Assembly: GCA_018136815.1 (NCBI GenBank)
Contig: CM030944.1
Span: 2,067,345-2,131,344 of the forward strand
Length of the DNA stretch: 64,000 nucleotides
Origin: Isochrysis galbana
Taxonomy: Eukaryota; Haptophyta; Isochrysidales; Isochrysidaceae
Direction: 5' to 3'
This document shows positions 51,955-63,418 of the stretch, piece by piece. Every line of letters begins with the position of its first letter. Position 1 is the first letter of the stretch. The translations under genes were made by a program, and so were the position numbers. The notes under the pieces were generated by a model, which was not told the DNA's origin, made no database searches, and worked only from the letters and a program-made list of their open reading frames with translations.

Positions 51955-52333
51955 CTAAGGACGCTAACCGCTAAAATCGCCAAGGGCTCGAGAACCCAAC
52001 TTCGACCCGCGACCGGGGGCGCCACGAGGCCGTTCCAGTCACCGCTCACCAAATGGATGGCGCTACCAGCACCAAAGCGCGGTATGCCGCCCTCACAGCC
52101 ACGCCAATCGCGCCCGCCGCCCCCGCGCACTGCGTCGAAATCGGCCGCTTGCGGCCCCCGATGGTGACGTCGTCATGCCCCAAGACGCGCCCTGAGTGCC
52201 CAACTTCGACCCGCGACCGGGGGCGCCACGAGGCCGTTCCGGTCACCGCTCACCAAATGGATGGCACTACCAACCAGCACCAAAGTGCGGTATGCCGCCC
52301 TCACAGCCACGCCAATCGCGCCCGCCGCCCCCG
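51955..52333 (-). repeat. two tandem 3'-tail remnants of R2-type elements
   Basis: The blocks 51955-52140 and 52193-52333 are near copies of each other (caacttcgacccgcgaccgg, ggcgccacgaggccgttcc, caccgctcaccaaatggatgg, cacagccacgccaatcgcgc). They match, more distantly, the 3' tail of R2 at 46426-46615 (cgtcgaaat, acgccaatcg, ccgggggcg, aacttcga, cgcgaagggct). They read in minus orientation and lack any ORF. The second copy was the target of the mini-hAT insertion at 52335. Confidence 0.65.
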
Positions 52334-52334
52334 C

Positions 52335-52871
52335 TAGGGGTAGGCATCTTTATCCATTGGAAATGCCCCATTTATCCATGAGAAATATCCAAGAAATATC
52401 CATCCGCCCCCCCCAAATATCCAAGCAAATATCCAATGTCCGCGTCACGCGCCGCTGCCGTTGCGCTTGTTGCGGTTATACCGCAACATCGCCGACGCTT
52501 CCACTTGGTCAGCTAAGGAACTAGACCGATCAGCACCAATGAAAACACAATGAAAACACACGTTCTGAAGAAGCTGGGTTTGGGGCTCAGACAAAGAGCC
52601 ACCCTTGCAGCTAAGGCCCAAGTTGGGAACTTGGTGTTGGTGTGCTTAGATGCCCACCACCACCACCCAAGCACCTGCTTGGTGAATTCCTTCACATCTG
52701 CATGGTCAATGTTAGTGTTAGTGCCCCCCGCGCCCCCAAAAAGGCTAAAATTATCTCCCCCCCACCCCCCCACCCCCCCAAAATATCCAGGAAGTATCCG
52801 AGATATATCCATTTGGGACCCCCCCCAAGAGATATCCAAGACAAATATCCGGATAAAGATGCCTACCCCTA
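52335..52871 (-). mobile_element. non-autonomous hAT element (537 bp) with a transposase remnant
   Basis: Perfect 21-bp terminal inverted repeats (left 52335-52355 starting taggggtaggcatctttatc; right 52851-52871) and a perfect 8-bp target duplication gcccccgc (52327-52334 and 52872-52879). Both ends carry ATATCC-type subterminal motifs as in the 7.6-11.2 kb element. The interior (about 52530-52720, minus) encodes a remnant of the hAT C-terminal block (DHADVKEFTKQVLGWWWWAS, FPTWALAARVALCLSP) clearly related to the full transposase (DHGDMKAFQQGVLQWWAS, FPTWSLAARIAFCLSP). It is therefore an internal-deletion derivative of a sister hAT family. Confidence 0.93.
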
Positions 52872-53128
52872 GCCCCCGCGCACTTGTCGTCTTGTCGTAT
52901 TCCATACGATAACAGACTTTTACTTATAACTTGCGGGTTATTTTAAGCCTTAAGGTCTCGTCGATTGGTATTCTGCCTCTTCTCTTACTTTCTTTCGATG
53001 TCATCAAATGTTCCATGACCGTCTTTTTTCTTCTCTCGTCCATCGGTCGTAGCTCCCCAGCGAGGTCTGCCCTCGTTGTGCCGACACCATTTATCAGGTA
53101 TTATCTACGGGTGCCGCCATCGCAGCAA

Positions 53129-53945
53129 TGTCGCATTCGCGAATCGACGCTCGTTAGGCTTCTCTCTCCTCTTCGTTCGGTATTTATCGTTATAATTCTC
53201 TCGTTCTCGTTCTCGGTCAAAAACTTCGCGTGGACGCCTAGGATCTAGGGTTGTGGAGCGCCCTCTCTCTTTCTCTCGAAGAGAAGGGAAGTTTCCCCAC
53301 CTTTCTTCCTCCCAGGCGCCTCGCAAAAGGTTTAATTCGCTATCTCCCCGCGTTTCTTTACCTGCTTCTGGGGGCAATCAGGTTTGGTTTGCCATCTCCC
53401 CTCGGAGATCGATTTAGGTTCGCTGCTTGCCCTAAGTGAGAGGCCCTTGGGGCAGGCGAGCCTACCGCCTGCCCGAGCATTTCTCCGCAGAATAAGCGAC
53501 GGCGCCCGGGGAACCATACTTTGAGAGGGCATCCTTGGGCGAACTTGCGCCGCTCCCTCCGTCCCTCCGTTCTTCCGCCTGTCGCCAGCCTCTCACTCCG
53601 CCCGTTTACTAATTACTAATGTAAACGGGTCGCGGTTATCGGTGAATCCCCGGTCCGGGGACTGTGACGAGTTCCGCTCTCCCTCACTCCACTCTCCACT
53701 CTCTCTTCGCCCTCTCCTGCGGCGCGTGCCCGTGGCGCGCGCCACGACCCGCTCTCAGGGGTGGCGGACGCGGTCGCTTCGACTGCGACAGGTCGATCCA
53801 TGGAGACCGGGGGGCCGCCCTCGGCGGGGGGGCCGAAGGAGAGGAGAGGCTCGCTGGTGCGCTCCATCGCGTCTAACTAAAAAGTTACTTCCGAACGACG
53901 AAGAGAAGAGAGAAGCCTAACGAGCGTCGATTCGCGAATGCGACA
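53129..53945. repeat. 817-bp unit bounded by ~53-bp inverted repeats
   Basis: Left arm 53129-53180 (tgtcgcattcgcgaatcgac, gctcgttaggcttctctctc...) is repeated in reverse at 53891-53945 with one substitution and one 3-bp indel. The interior includes pyrimidine-rich sequence and, at 53886-53620 (minus), a fragment with hairpin aactttttagtt and ATGGAGCG (ATG 53867) of the retroelement group. No transposase is visible. A foldback/MITE-like element or a duplicated-inverted insertion fits; no target duplication was found. Confidence 0.65.
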
Positions 53946-54162
53946 AACTTGCCTAAACAAGTATAACGACTAACGACTCCTACCGGATGCCAGCCTCGGA
54001 AGGGGCCGGTAGGCACTACGGATAAGGGCACCACTCACTCCTTACCCCTTCTATCTCGCGCCCTTGGCCGCAGCAGTGCGCGCGGCCTCCCCTCCTCCGG
54101 TTCTCCAAGGAAGGAAGCGGGGAGAGAGAGGGGAAATGGTAGGGTAGCGGAGGGTAGCTAGG

Positions 54163-54226
54163 AGTAGCACAAGCACTCTGCCACGCGCCGTGCAAGTAGC
54201 GGTTAGTTTTTTAAGATTTTCTTTAC
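54163..54226 (+). repeat. family-B retroelement 3' tail
   Basis: Reads agcacaagcactctgccacg, gccgtgcaagtagcggttag, then TTTTTTAAGATTTT. It is the closest relative of the tail at 15778-15848. Confidence 0.65.
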
Positions 54227-54873
54227 CGTCACATCGGCCCGATATTTCCTTAATTAATAATGATCAAGGGGGTAGGGCAACAGCCGCCTGACAAGGGGGG
54301 GGGGGGGGGGGGGGACGCTGCAAAATGTGATGCCGCCATTTACAACACATTCAAGGTGTTAGCACACGTGATGTCTGATAAATTCAACAAGCTTCGAAAC
54401 TTCCATTTTGGCCCTATCGTAGAGGCGTGACGCGCAGCGATTTGCACGTAACAGCACCATTGACTGCAACAAAATAAGCGTACCCGGACGTCGTGAAGCA
54501 GCCGGAACCGAGGGTGTCTTGCAAGGCCTACAGCGGCGGCAGCGCTAGGCATGCTCCACCATCAAGTGAGGAGCCAAAGCCGCGCCGCCTAGGGTGGAGC
54601 ATGTTTCATCATAAAAATTCAAACACCGAGCAAAAACGCAAGAACGACAACGATGACGTCGACAACGATGACGTCGACAGCGAGCATGGACAAGCCGGCG
54701 ATGAAAAGGGTGTGAACTCTTGCAGCATCGAGTATGGCTAAAATTACAAGACAGAATAGACGATCCACATCCTAAAGGAGAAAGCTTCACATTCACCAGC
54801 CCAGCCGATGGCGGCGACAAGCCTCAGAGGTCGTCTCGCGCGAATTGCCTCCGACGCAACGGTTCTCAGAACG
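54227..54873. other. intergenic, nothing recognised
   Basis: Includes a G18 homopolymer near 54296-54314 and a short tandem (gatgacgtcgacaac) at about 54650-54678. No gene is supported. Confidence 0.5.
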
Positions 54874-57800
54874 TCAGCCGTTTGCCGCCTCGGACGTCGG
54901 CAACGCCCTTGACATGCTATGATACAAAGACCGCATGTCGGCCGAAAGCAGAGGGTGCGTTTTCAGCTTGTCTCGTTCAAAGTCGAACATGCCGTGCACA
55001 AAGCTTGCTGCTGCCCGTGCAAGAGGGTTGCGCATAGTGTGGAACCCTAGAATGAGCTCCTCTAAATCAGCTGGCTGCGCTTTCGTGTCATAAAATATCT
55101 CAAAGACGGTGGCGGCGGCATCGGACTCTTCCAAGAGCTGCCATGCCCGCATGTCTGCGCTCTTGTCAAGGAGTGTCAATAAGAGCACTGCGGATGCGCG
55201 CAAGGCAGCGGTCGAATCGCAATGAACGTCTGCGGCGCCGCTCCCCATCTCGCGTAGGCGTCTCACTTCCGTCGGCACGACGACGTGGCGCCGAAGTGCG
55301 GCGAAAAATTGTTGCACGACCGGCTCCAGCGTCGCCGAATCTATCCGCTGCAGGAGGTCGGCAAGCATCTGAATGCCCTCCAGCCGGAGAGCAATCGACC
55401 CCTCGTGTGGAAGGAAAGATGGTGGAACGCGCCGATTGGCATGCAACGTTCGCACATGGGGCAGTGCGCCCACAATGATGAGCTGTTCCGGAGCGGAGGC
55501 CGTTAAGAGTGCGGGGATCATGGACGGCGCCTCAAGCAGTGATCGCCACATGTGCATTCTCATCTCGCGTGATGCGTCATACTCGTCGGTTAGTACGTGC
55601 GGAAGCTCATTCGCAAGTAGAGCCGCAGCGACTTGCGCTTGCTGCCGTGAGATCAAGCGTAGGAGCGACTGCCCGAGTTCAAGCCGGCGTGCCTCGGCAA
55701 CACAGCCACCTTCCTGGCTCGGCAACACATGGCGTACAAGGAGCTCGCAACAGGCCCGGCCGATGCGCAAGAGAGGGACAGCAGTCTTAGGCTCGTCAAG
55801 AGCGACAGGCGCGGCAGCGGAAAGTGCCCTCATGACGTCGTCCTTGTGGCGTGCAGCCCTTCTCTCAGCGAAGGCTTCGAGAGGGGTCGGTGCAACCGCC
55901 GTCTCACAAATCCAGGAGAACGCTGGCGAGCCGACTAGCAACTCCTCGATCACTCCAGTCTCGTCGGCGCACATGAAGACCTACGCAAGAAGCAAGTTTA
56001 AGGTTCGTTAAGTTTCGTCGGCGACTTTGCGCCGTGCTTGCTAGTGTGGGAACGCGTGCCCAAGACCAGTGACTTGACTCGGCACGGCAACGGGATGGGT
56101 GGCGCACGTGGTGAATCAGGCCGGGCATCACGTGCTATGTCGCGCCTAGGTGTCTGTGCCCCTCGCATTGGACAAGGGCGCAGCTAGTTGAGGCGAGTTA
56201 ATTGCGCACATCGTGTAATAAGTGAACGAAGGCGTCGCATACTGTCTCAGTAGCTGTAGCGCGGCTCGAATCTGCAAAGACAGCCGTGGATCCCTCGGCT
56301 TCCCGCGAGCCGCTTGCCAATCGAGCCATCGCGCAGTCATTCTCGGCGCGCTGCGCCAATACGCGCAAGGAACGAGCAGCGCAAGCAGTGCCACGTTGGA
56401 GGAGAATCGCCAAGGAGATGCGCTCTTGCTTCAGCGCAGCTGGACCACGGTGGCGCAGCAGGCGCACGCATGCTCCGGCGTGTCGGAGCACTGCCGTATC
56501 ACTCATCGATTCCAGCGGGATCTTTGTGTGTGCGGCGTAGAGTGCGGCTCGCGGATCACGCAGTAGCGTTGCAGCTGGTGGCGGGGCACCACTCTCTTCG
56601 GCGTCGACGGCGGCAGCAAGTCCAGCTAACGACTGTGGAGCAGGCAGCTCAAGCCCATGGTCCTTGAGGAAGGCCACTATTTGCGGCTTGGCGCGAAGGC
56701 ATGCCAGAGGCGTTGGTAGCCCGCGCTCGATGACTTGCACTATGACAGCGCGTGCACCCAGGTCGCACTTCGTGCGTTGCCCGGGTACAAACAGCGGTGG
56801 CACAAGGCGAGCAAGGGCAATCCATACGTCGGCGCGGCCCATGGCTATCAGCGTTGGGAGGTCCTCACCCGAGAGCAAAATGTGCATGAGTTCGACGGCT
56901 GCCTGGCGAGGCCGGAGAATCTCGCTGCTATCGTGCAGCGGCCGCGCCAACATGTGCATCGTGGCACCTTGCGCGAAACACGCGAGCAGATCGGCCGCCG
57001 CCGCCGCCTCCTCGGCTGGCGCACGATCGAGTGGTACGAATGCCGAGGGGGGCTGAGAGGGGTTGCTTGTTTGGAAGCCCTGTGGGAGGCGCGCCAAGGC
57101 CGTGAAAAAAAGAATGGCACGTTCGCGCACCTCGGGGATGACGTGAGCGACCAAAGGTAGAATTTGCTCAGGCATTTGCAATTGTGCGCATAGAGGTAGG
57201 GTGGCAGGGTGTCGAAGCAGGTGGGTAAGCGCCACAATGGCCGAGGCGACATCCCGGCGCTCTGCGTGAAGTCGTCGCAAGCTCTGGTGAGCTAGCGTGA
57301 TAGAAGACGTTAGACTCTGCGTCAGATCGAAGAAAGGCATGCGGGGTGGGGCCGCGGCTCTCGCGTAGCCATCGAAAGTTGCGTGCCGAATCATAGGCCG
57401 TGCGGTAAGAACGCTACGGGCCGCTGCCGCGGCCAGCGAGGAGTGGTTGCGGATCTCTTGACGCAAAGCCGGCATCATGAGCGAGCCGACACCCTCGGTC
57501 GTGAACACGGCTGTCAGCGTTGGGGCGAGCACGCGCTGCAAGGGCAGCGACCAATGCACCGCACGCTCTGGCGCGTAGTTGGCCCAACGAGGCATCTTTC
57601 CATGGCACGCTGGGGCGATCCACTTGATGTAGCTCTCGCTGAGCGGCTCGACCCGGGCAGCACGGCCGGCGTCAGTGGGCGCGGGATCACCAAGGGTGAT
57701 GAGAGGCGCCTCTTTCGTCGTAAGCGAGGTGTCACCCGCGCATAAAGCAAGCAAGGTGTGAGCCAACGACCGCACATGCGGCGCGAGCAGCTCAGCACCT

Positions 57801-60800
57801 GTGGGCGCGCCCCGAGAAGAGGGGGGCGGCGGCGGCATGGCGCTTGCGAGCGCGCGGCGCAACGCGGCGCCTAGAGCTCCGACGGCCTCTGCTTGGGGTG
57901 CATCGCGCACGGTCTCATCTGTGATAGCACCCACTCTCACTGCCTCGCTGAAGTGGCCTAGCGCTACCACCCGTAGCACGCCCCAGATGTCACACCGCAC
58001 TATGACCTCGTGGAATAGCGCGCGGCAAGCTGTGGCCTCCACAGGCGACAGCGACTCCGTCGGCACACCTTCGGCCCCGTCGACCAGGGAGGCGAGTGCA
58101 TGCGTGGCATCCTCAGGCAGGGCGTCGGCAGAGCCAAGCGCAGCTGCAGCCGCGGAGAGCGCCGCCATAGGCCGTGACGTGCAGGCGAGCGTTGCACGGA
58201 CCAACTCTTCGAAACCCTGCACAGGGAAGCGTCTAGACAAGACACTCAGCCGCTGTAACTGTCGAAGGGGTGCAGAGAGCGACGCCTCCACCATGCGTTT
58301 GGCGTCGGGCAGTGCGAGATAACCTGCAGCAACACTTCTCGCGGCGATGGCAGTTGGTGGATCGTAGCAGAGCGGCCCGGAAGCAAGGAGGTCCTCAACG
58401 GTGGGTCTGCACTTCGGGTTGGGGTGGAGACATGAGAAGAGGAGGTCGCAGAGCTTGGCGCTCTTGATCTCGCGTTCGACAGCCCACGCCTCAACGCCCG
58501 TCGCCAACGTCTCATTGCCTTCGGAGATGCTGACGAGGGGGCTGGCGCAAGCACCCTCCAGCTCGAGCTGCGCAAGCCATGGCCGGCCTTTTGAAGGCAT
58601 CTCGACGGCATGCGCTCGCAGTGGAGGCAGCGTGCCCGCTGGGGGTTGAAGGCCGGCAAACGGATCGTGCGGCAGTGGTGGCACCTCACTTGTATAGGGG
58701 CTGTCCACCCGGCGCGGGGCGGAGTTAGGATTGAGGCGTGGGGGCGGCCTCGGCCCCTCGGGATCACTAGGCGCGGTGGGCACGTGCTCGGCTAGCCTGC
58801 GGAGGTACACGGGCGTCGCGAGGGTTGGATCGAGCTGGAGGTCGCGGCATTGCCGCAAGATTGCTGCCGGGACGCTCATCGGCGGTTGGCCATAGAGGAG
58901 CTCAAACAGGATTGCGCCAACAAGGTAGACGTCGCAAGCCGCGCTTATTGGCAGGGGTCGGGTGTCGGCCGACTCGGGCCGCTCCAGTTCGGCTTGAGCC
59001 CCGAGATGCTCGGCGAGCAGCTCTGGCGGGAGCAGATCCTCATCGAGCGCCGTTGCAGTAGTATGCTGCCCCGGCGCCCCTGTGTATTGGTCTCGAGGCT
59101 CGTCCAACGATTGGGTACGCATCAGCGCCCCTGTGAGAGGACCGGTGAGCGGCGGCATCGGGCTTTCGGCCAAAGGGCGCCCGCCTTTGCATGCGAGGCT
59201 TCCGTCCGTAAGCACATAGTGCGTGAGCGCCGCAGGTCCGAGCTGCAGCCTGTGCCCGTCGGCTGAGACGAAGACGTCGCACAGCCGAAGCGTGCGCAGG
59301 ATAATGCACTGTGAGTGCGCCGCCTTAAGCGCGCTCATCAGCTGGTGGCCCCACCATCGCAGGACACCAACACGTGCGCGCCCTTGCAGCGGCCCATTGA
59401 CCCCTAGGAGCGATGACGCATTCCGGTGCCTGCCCAACCACGGGAAGACGATCTCCACCTCGTACATGGGTTGTGAGGGCCGTGGAGGGATCATTCGGCT
59501 CGAGAGAGCTCCACAGAAGAGTGAGCGAGATGCGGCCGAGGACGTGAAGCCCACCTCAATGCGCGCGCGCTCATCGGCCGCAGCCGTGCTTGCCGACATG
59601 CTGAACGCACGCTCAGTAGCGGAGAGCGGAGTGGAAGCGGCTGCAACGCAGAGGCTGCCGTCAGCGGAGCGGAATATGCGACGGAACGGGTAGGAGAAGT
59701 GGACAATTTCTCGCCCCCGCGCCGGCGCAACTGCCTCATCAAAGAACGGCGCGCCGCTGTAGGTGGGCGAGCGTCGGGCGCCGCCTCTTGAAGACGAAGC
59801 TTGTGTGTCGAGCCGGATGCCCGAGCCAACTGAGACGGGCTCGCGAGCATGCTGGGCCACTCTATCGAGGTGGAGGAGTGCATTGGCGTCGCGCAGCGCG
59901 AATAGGCCGGCGTGGTAACGGACGCGAGCGATGGCGACGCACAAGCCGGCGATGAGGCGGCCGGACGCTATTGCCCAGCGCATTGCACACCTTTCCGCTG
60001 TGTCTCGTGCGGCACCGCGTGGGGCAGGCATCCGCGCCCGCAGCTGAATTGCCAGGTCTATGATCTCCGTCACGCGATCACGCAGTCGCGCGAATGGGTC
60101 GAGGTCATTCAGAAGGCGCCGAAAAGCGTCGGCATCAAAGGATGCCGCCGCGCCACGCCACATGTTCAACCCGTCGCGAACTCCCTGGTGGCCGCCCGCT
60201 GGATGGGCCGCCTTATGCCGTTTGTTCACGAGCTCGTCGAGCCATGTTCGCAGTGCCTGCGGCGAGTTAAGCGGGGCGCACAGCAATGACTGCGTCTGGA
60301 AGAAGGAGTACGCCTGCTGCAGCAGCAACCTGTCGGTGCCGCCCTGTGCCAGTAGCGCTTGCTTGAAGGCCGCGTCGGCACTGTGCCGCTCGATGAAAGT
60401 ATCGAGCGGCGGTGCGCCCGGCGCCTTCGCGACGTCGCGCGTCAGCATCGCCGCGCACACGTGCTCGGTTGCGCGCCAAGCAGCAGCGCGACGTTCACGC
60501 TGCTCGGCGCTGAACGTCTCGCGCTGGCTCTTGGCCCACGGCCCGAGCTGTTCCATGCCCGAGCGCCACTCTTCCGCCGCAGCCGCCTCGATCGCCATGT
60601 AGGCGCTTGGAGCGAGGGGCTCATCGAAGCGTCGCGCGGGCGTGTCGACGATGGTGCGTGAGATGGACCACGTTGTTAGCGAACCGCTCGAGGCGGGCGA
60701 AGCGGGGGAGGTGAGCACGAGCAGCGCCTCAGGTCCGGACCAGTCTGAGGCAGCTGCAAGGGAGATCGGCACATCTGCGGTGTGCAGCGTAAGGCAGTTG

Positions 60801-62361
60801 ACGAACGGCGGGTTTGACTGGGTCCACTCCGGCCTGGAAGCGGCGGGCGGTTGGCGCAGGTCGGCAGCGTGGGCGCCTCCCCAAGGCCGCGGCGTGGGAG
60901 TCCAGGCGTGGGAGCACGCTATCATGGTGGGCAGTGGTCGCGAGGCGCATACCTCAGCTGGGCGTGGCCATCCTCCAGGGTGGGCGCGTGCGCGCCACCC
61001 TCAGGCGCGGTGAGAAGGTGCGGTTGCGCCGTCGCGTCCCAGAAGCGGATGGAGAGGTCTACGGAGGCGGACGCAAGCAGAGCTGCGCCCTGCAGGCAGC
61101 ACATGCACGTGATGCGACCGGTGTGGCCCACGAGCACGACAAGGCAGTCGGCTTGTACGCGCGCACGTATGCCGGCCGCGCCGTCACTCGCAGAGAGCAC
61201 GCGGCGCAGCCTCCACATGCGGATAGAACCATCGGCGCCGCCGGTTACCACGAGCTCGTCGGACTGCTGATCTTCCTCGAGTAGCGAAGTCTCCGCCACG
61301 GCTCGTCTTAGGCTGGAAGCGGAGCAGAGGAGTGGCGGGCCGCCGGTATGCCCGCCAAGTTGGGCTGCAAGCCCGTCGACAGCAGTGTCGAACCCAAAGA
61401 CGGGGGATAGGCCATCGAACGCCACGAGCAGGAGCTCGAGCGACTGCAGGAAAAGCAGGCCCGTGGCCGTGGCGCTCGCAGACGCCGACGCCGTGGCCGC
61501 ACCCGCGCTCGGCAACGAGTGTAGCTGCGCGGGAGCCGCCGTGGTAACCCTGCCAATCGCGTCGGCGGCAAGCGGCTCGTAGAAGACGACGTGCCCGTCG
61601 CACCAGCTGAGGTTGACCATCAGGAGCCCCGAGGTGGGGCAGGCCGTGAGCAGCTGCAGCAAGGCGGGCATAGCAGCCGCGCGCTCCTCGTCCAGCAGCC
61701 GCGTCGAGAAGAGCAACTCGCCGTGGTTGGCGTCCCAGATGAGTAGCCAGCCGTCGGTGTGCAGCGCGAAGAGCCGGCCGGCCTTGCTGTCGCAGGAGAG
61801 CGAGTGGAGTGGCGCATCTGTGGGCAGCCGTGGCGGCGTGTCGACAAAGGACGCTAGCGCAAGCTGCGTCAGCGCGACCGAGCCGAGAGGCAGCCTGAGA
61901 ACCTCCTCCCGCGAGCAGTAGAGCCCCAGCCCGTCCGCAGGCACAAAGGTGACGGAGGCTTGCACAGGCGCGCGGACGGCGAACGACGAGAAGAGAGAGG
62001 CAGTGAAGACGGGCCTCGGCAACTGGCGTATTTCGAACTCGCGCTGCCTCGCCCGCGAGGTCTCGATCGCCATCCCTATCTCAAAGGCCTTGTCGAGAAG
62101 AGGGAGAACGATTCCCTCGCGCAGAGTTGATGAGAGAGAGCGCCGGCTTGAGCCTCGGGAAGAAGAGAGAGAGAGCTTGCCCGGTGAGATGGATGGGCTT
62201 ATGACGCGCTCAGTACGCATCAGACCACGACCACGACCACGCCCTCGCCCGGGAACGGGTCGAGCGGGATCGAGCGAGAGGGCCGACGGCCGCAGCGGCG
62301 CCATCGCGACAGGTAGCTGCTCACTCTTCTTTTTACAGGTAGAAGGCGTGGGGCCTAGCAA
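54874..62361 (-). CDS. giant WD40 - degenerate kinase - ARM/HEAT protein
   Basis: Three exons join in phase: 62361-60953, 60833-56210 and 55980-54874. The introns are 119 bp (donor GTATGC, acceptor CAG) and 229 bp (donor GTGCGC, acceptor TAG), giving about 2,380 residues. N-terminal third: WD40-type strands (LHSLSCDSKAGRLFALHTDG, LVVTGGADGSIRMWRL, GRITCMCCLQGAALLASASV) continuing across the first junction. Middle: protein-kinase-like C-lobe elements (AHSQCIILRTLRLCDVFVSA at the catalytic loop, AACDVYLVGAILFELLYGQP for the F helix, CLHPNPKCRPTVEDLL for the end). The HRD Asp-Lys-Asn set is not intact, so a pseudokinase is likely. C-terminal half: ARM/HEAT-like helices (ALTHLLRHPATLPLCAQLQM, VRERAILFFTALARLP). 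The kinase-plus-ARM order recalls Fused/ULK4-type proteins of cilia, but WD40 precedes the kinase here. No BEACH domain was seen. The start could also be ATG 62304. Confidence 0.7.
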
Positions 62362-62487
62362 ATAGTAGTACTACTAGTAGGAAAGTAGGAAACTCGCGCG
62401 GGCATCCGCATCCGTCTGGGTCTGGGCACAAAAATAAAAAAGACATGCTAGGGTGCTGAAGAAAAAGATCTGAAGATTCAGGGCTAA

Positions 62488-63399
62488 TAAAACAACTGAG
62501 CGTTAGTACCACTACTCCCACTAGCCCGGTACTATCACGACACCCCTCAGCGCACTTGCCCGCACGCCTTGAAGTGATGGCACAGACACATACACATATG
62601 CATCCCTTCAAATCTCCCCCCTCGCAAACCCCCGGCTCCCATTATAACTCCCCACAAGTTACAATGAGGGAAAACCCATTGAGGCGGACCGGTCGACGCC
62701 GGCCGACTCTCCGGGGAAAAACACCGGGGGGGGGGAGGGACCTCTCGTCGTGAAGCAGAACGGCCCTTACAGCTCGCGCCGCGAGCAGTCCTCGAAGAAA
62801 TAAATGACTGCGCCCCCCGATACCTGCCACAGGGACGTCTTGAGCCACTCCCTTCTTCTCGCCCCTCCTGTCGCCAGCCGCCCCCCTTCGCCCGTTTGCT
62901 AACGCAAACGGGGCCCGTTTCTTACCGCACTCCATCGGGGGGGGCGCAAATTCCCCCCTCTCCCTCTCTCCATTCTCCTCCGCCCCTCTCCCTGCGGCGC
63001 GTCGCCATGCGGCGCGCCACGGCCTGCTCTCAGAGGGCCTTTGGGGGCTCCCAGAGGGCCAGCAAGGGCAGCTCAGGGGGCAGTGGAGGCTGGGGCTAAG
63101 CCCCTGGCCCCCCTGCCTCTCCCACGCTTGCCACGCTGGCCATTGGAGCCTCCCAGTGGCCTCTGTATGCCTGGCGACCAGGGGAGGGGGGGGAGTCAGC
63201 TCGAGGGCAGGCCCATGCTGGGCGTGGGAGTGCGAGTCTCGGCCCGCGCCCACTAGGGGTCTGGGCCAGAGTGTTGATTGCCCAGCCCCTGCCAAAGGGC
63301 AGGGGCTGGGGTTGATTGTACGGGCCCACCCCGGGGGGTGTCCGCGATGGAGAGAGGGGGGCGCGAGGCCCCCATTGACCCCCACTTATAAAAGTAGGT
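62488..63399 (-). mobile_element. 5'-hairpin retroelement copy C
   Basis: A 912-bp insertion flanked by perfect 19-bp direct repeats tctgaagattcagggctaa (62469-62487 and 63400-63418). On the minus strand it starts acct then hairpin acttttataagt (63395-63384), an 8-nt spacer and ATG (63375). It ends cgctcagttgttttat. The target is itself an R1-type 3' tail. Its body matches fragment D (31.1-31.5 kb) and, near its 3' side, the fragment at 11560-11790. It also contains the hairpin cccgtttgctaacgcaaacggg at 62900-62921. Confidence 0.87.
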
Positions 63400-63418
63400 T
63401 CTGAAGATTCAGGGCTAA

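Noticed and set aside
51955-52140. tRNA gene or tRNA-derived SINE
   Set aside because: gggtcgaag and gggttctcgag on the minus strand resemble a B box, but no A box at proper spacing, no cloverleaf and no matching CCA-type 3' end were found; homology to the R2 tail is sufficient.
56198-60925. BEACH-domain protein
   Set aside because: WD40 strands next to a large helical protein suggested a BEACH family member, but the BEACH core motifs were not found; kinase-like and ARM-like text explains the sequence better.
56222-62361. Plus-strand frames such as 57801-58322 and 61949-62365
   Set aside because: Antisense shadows of the giant minus-strand gene, with Arg/Ser-biased composition.
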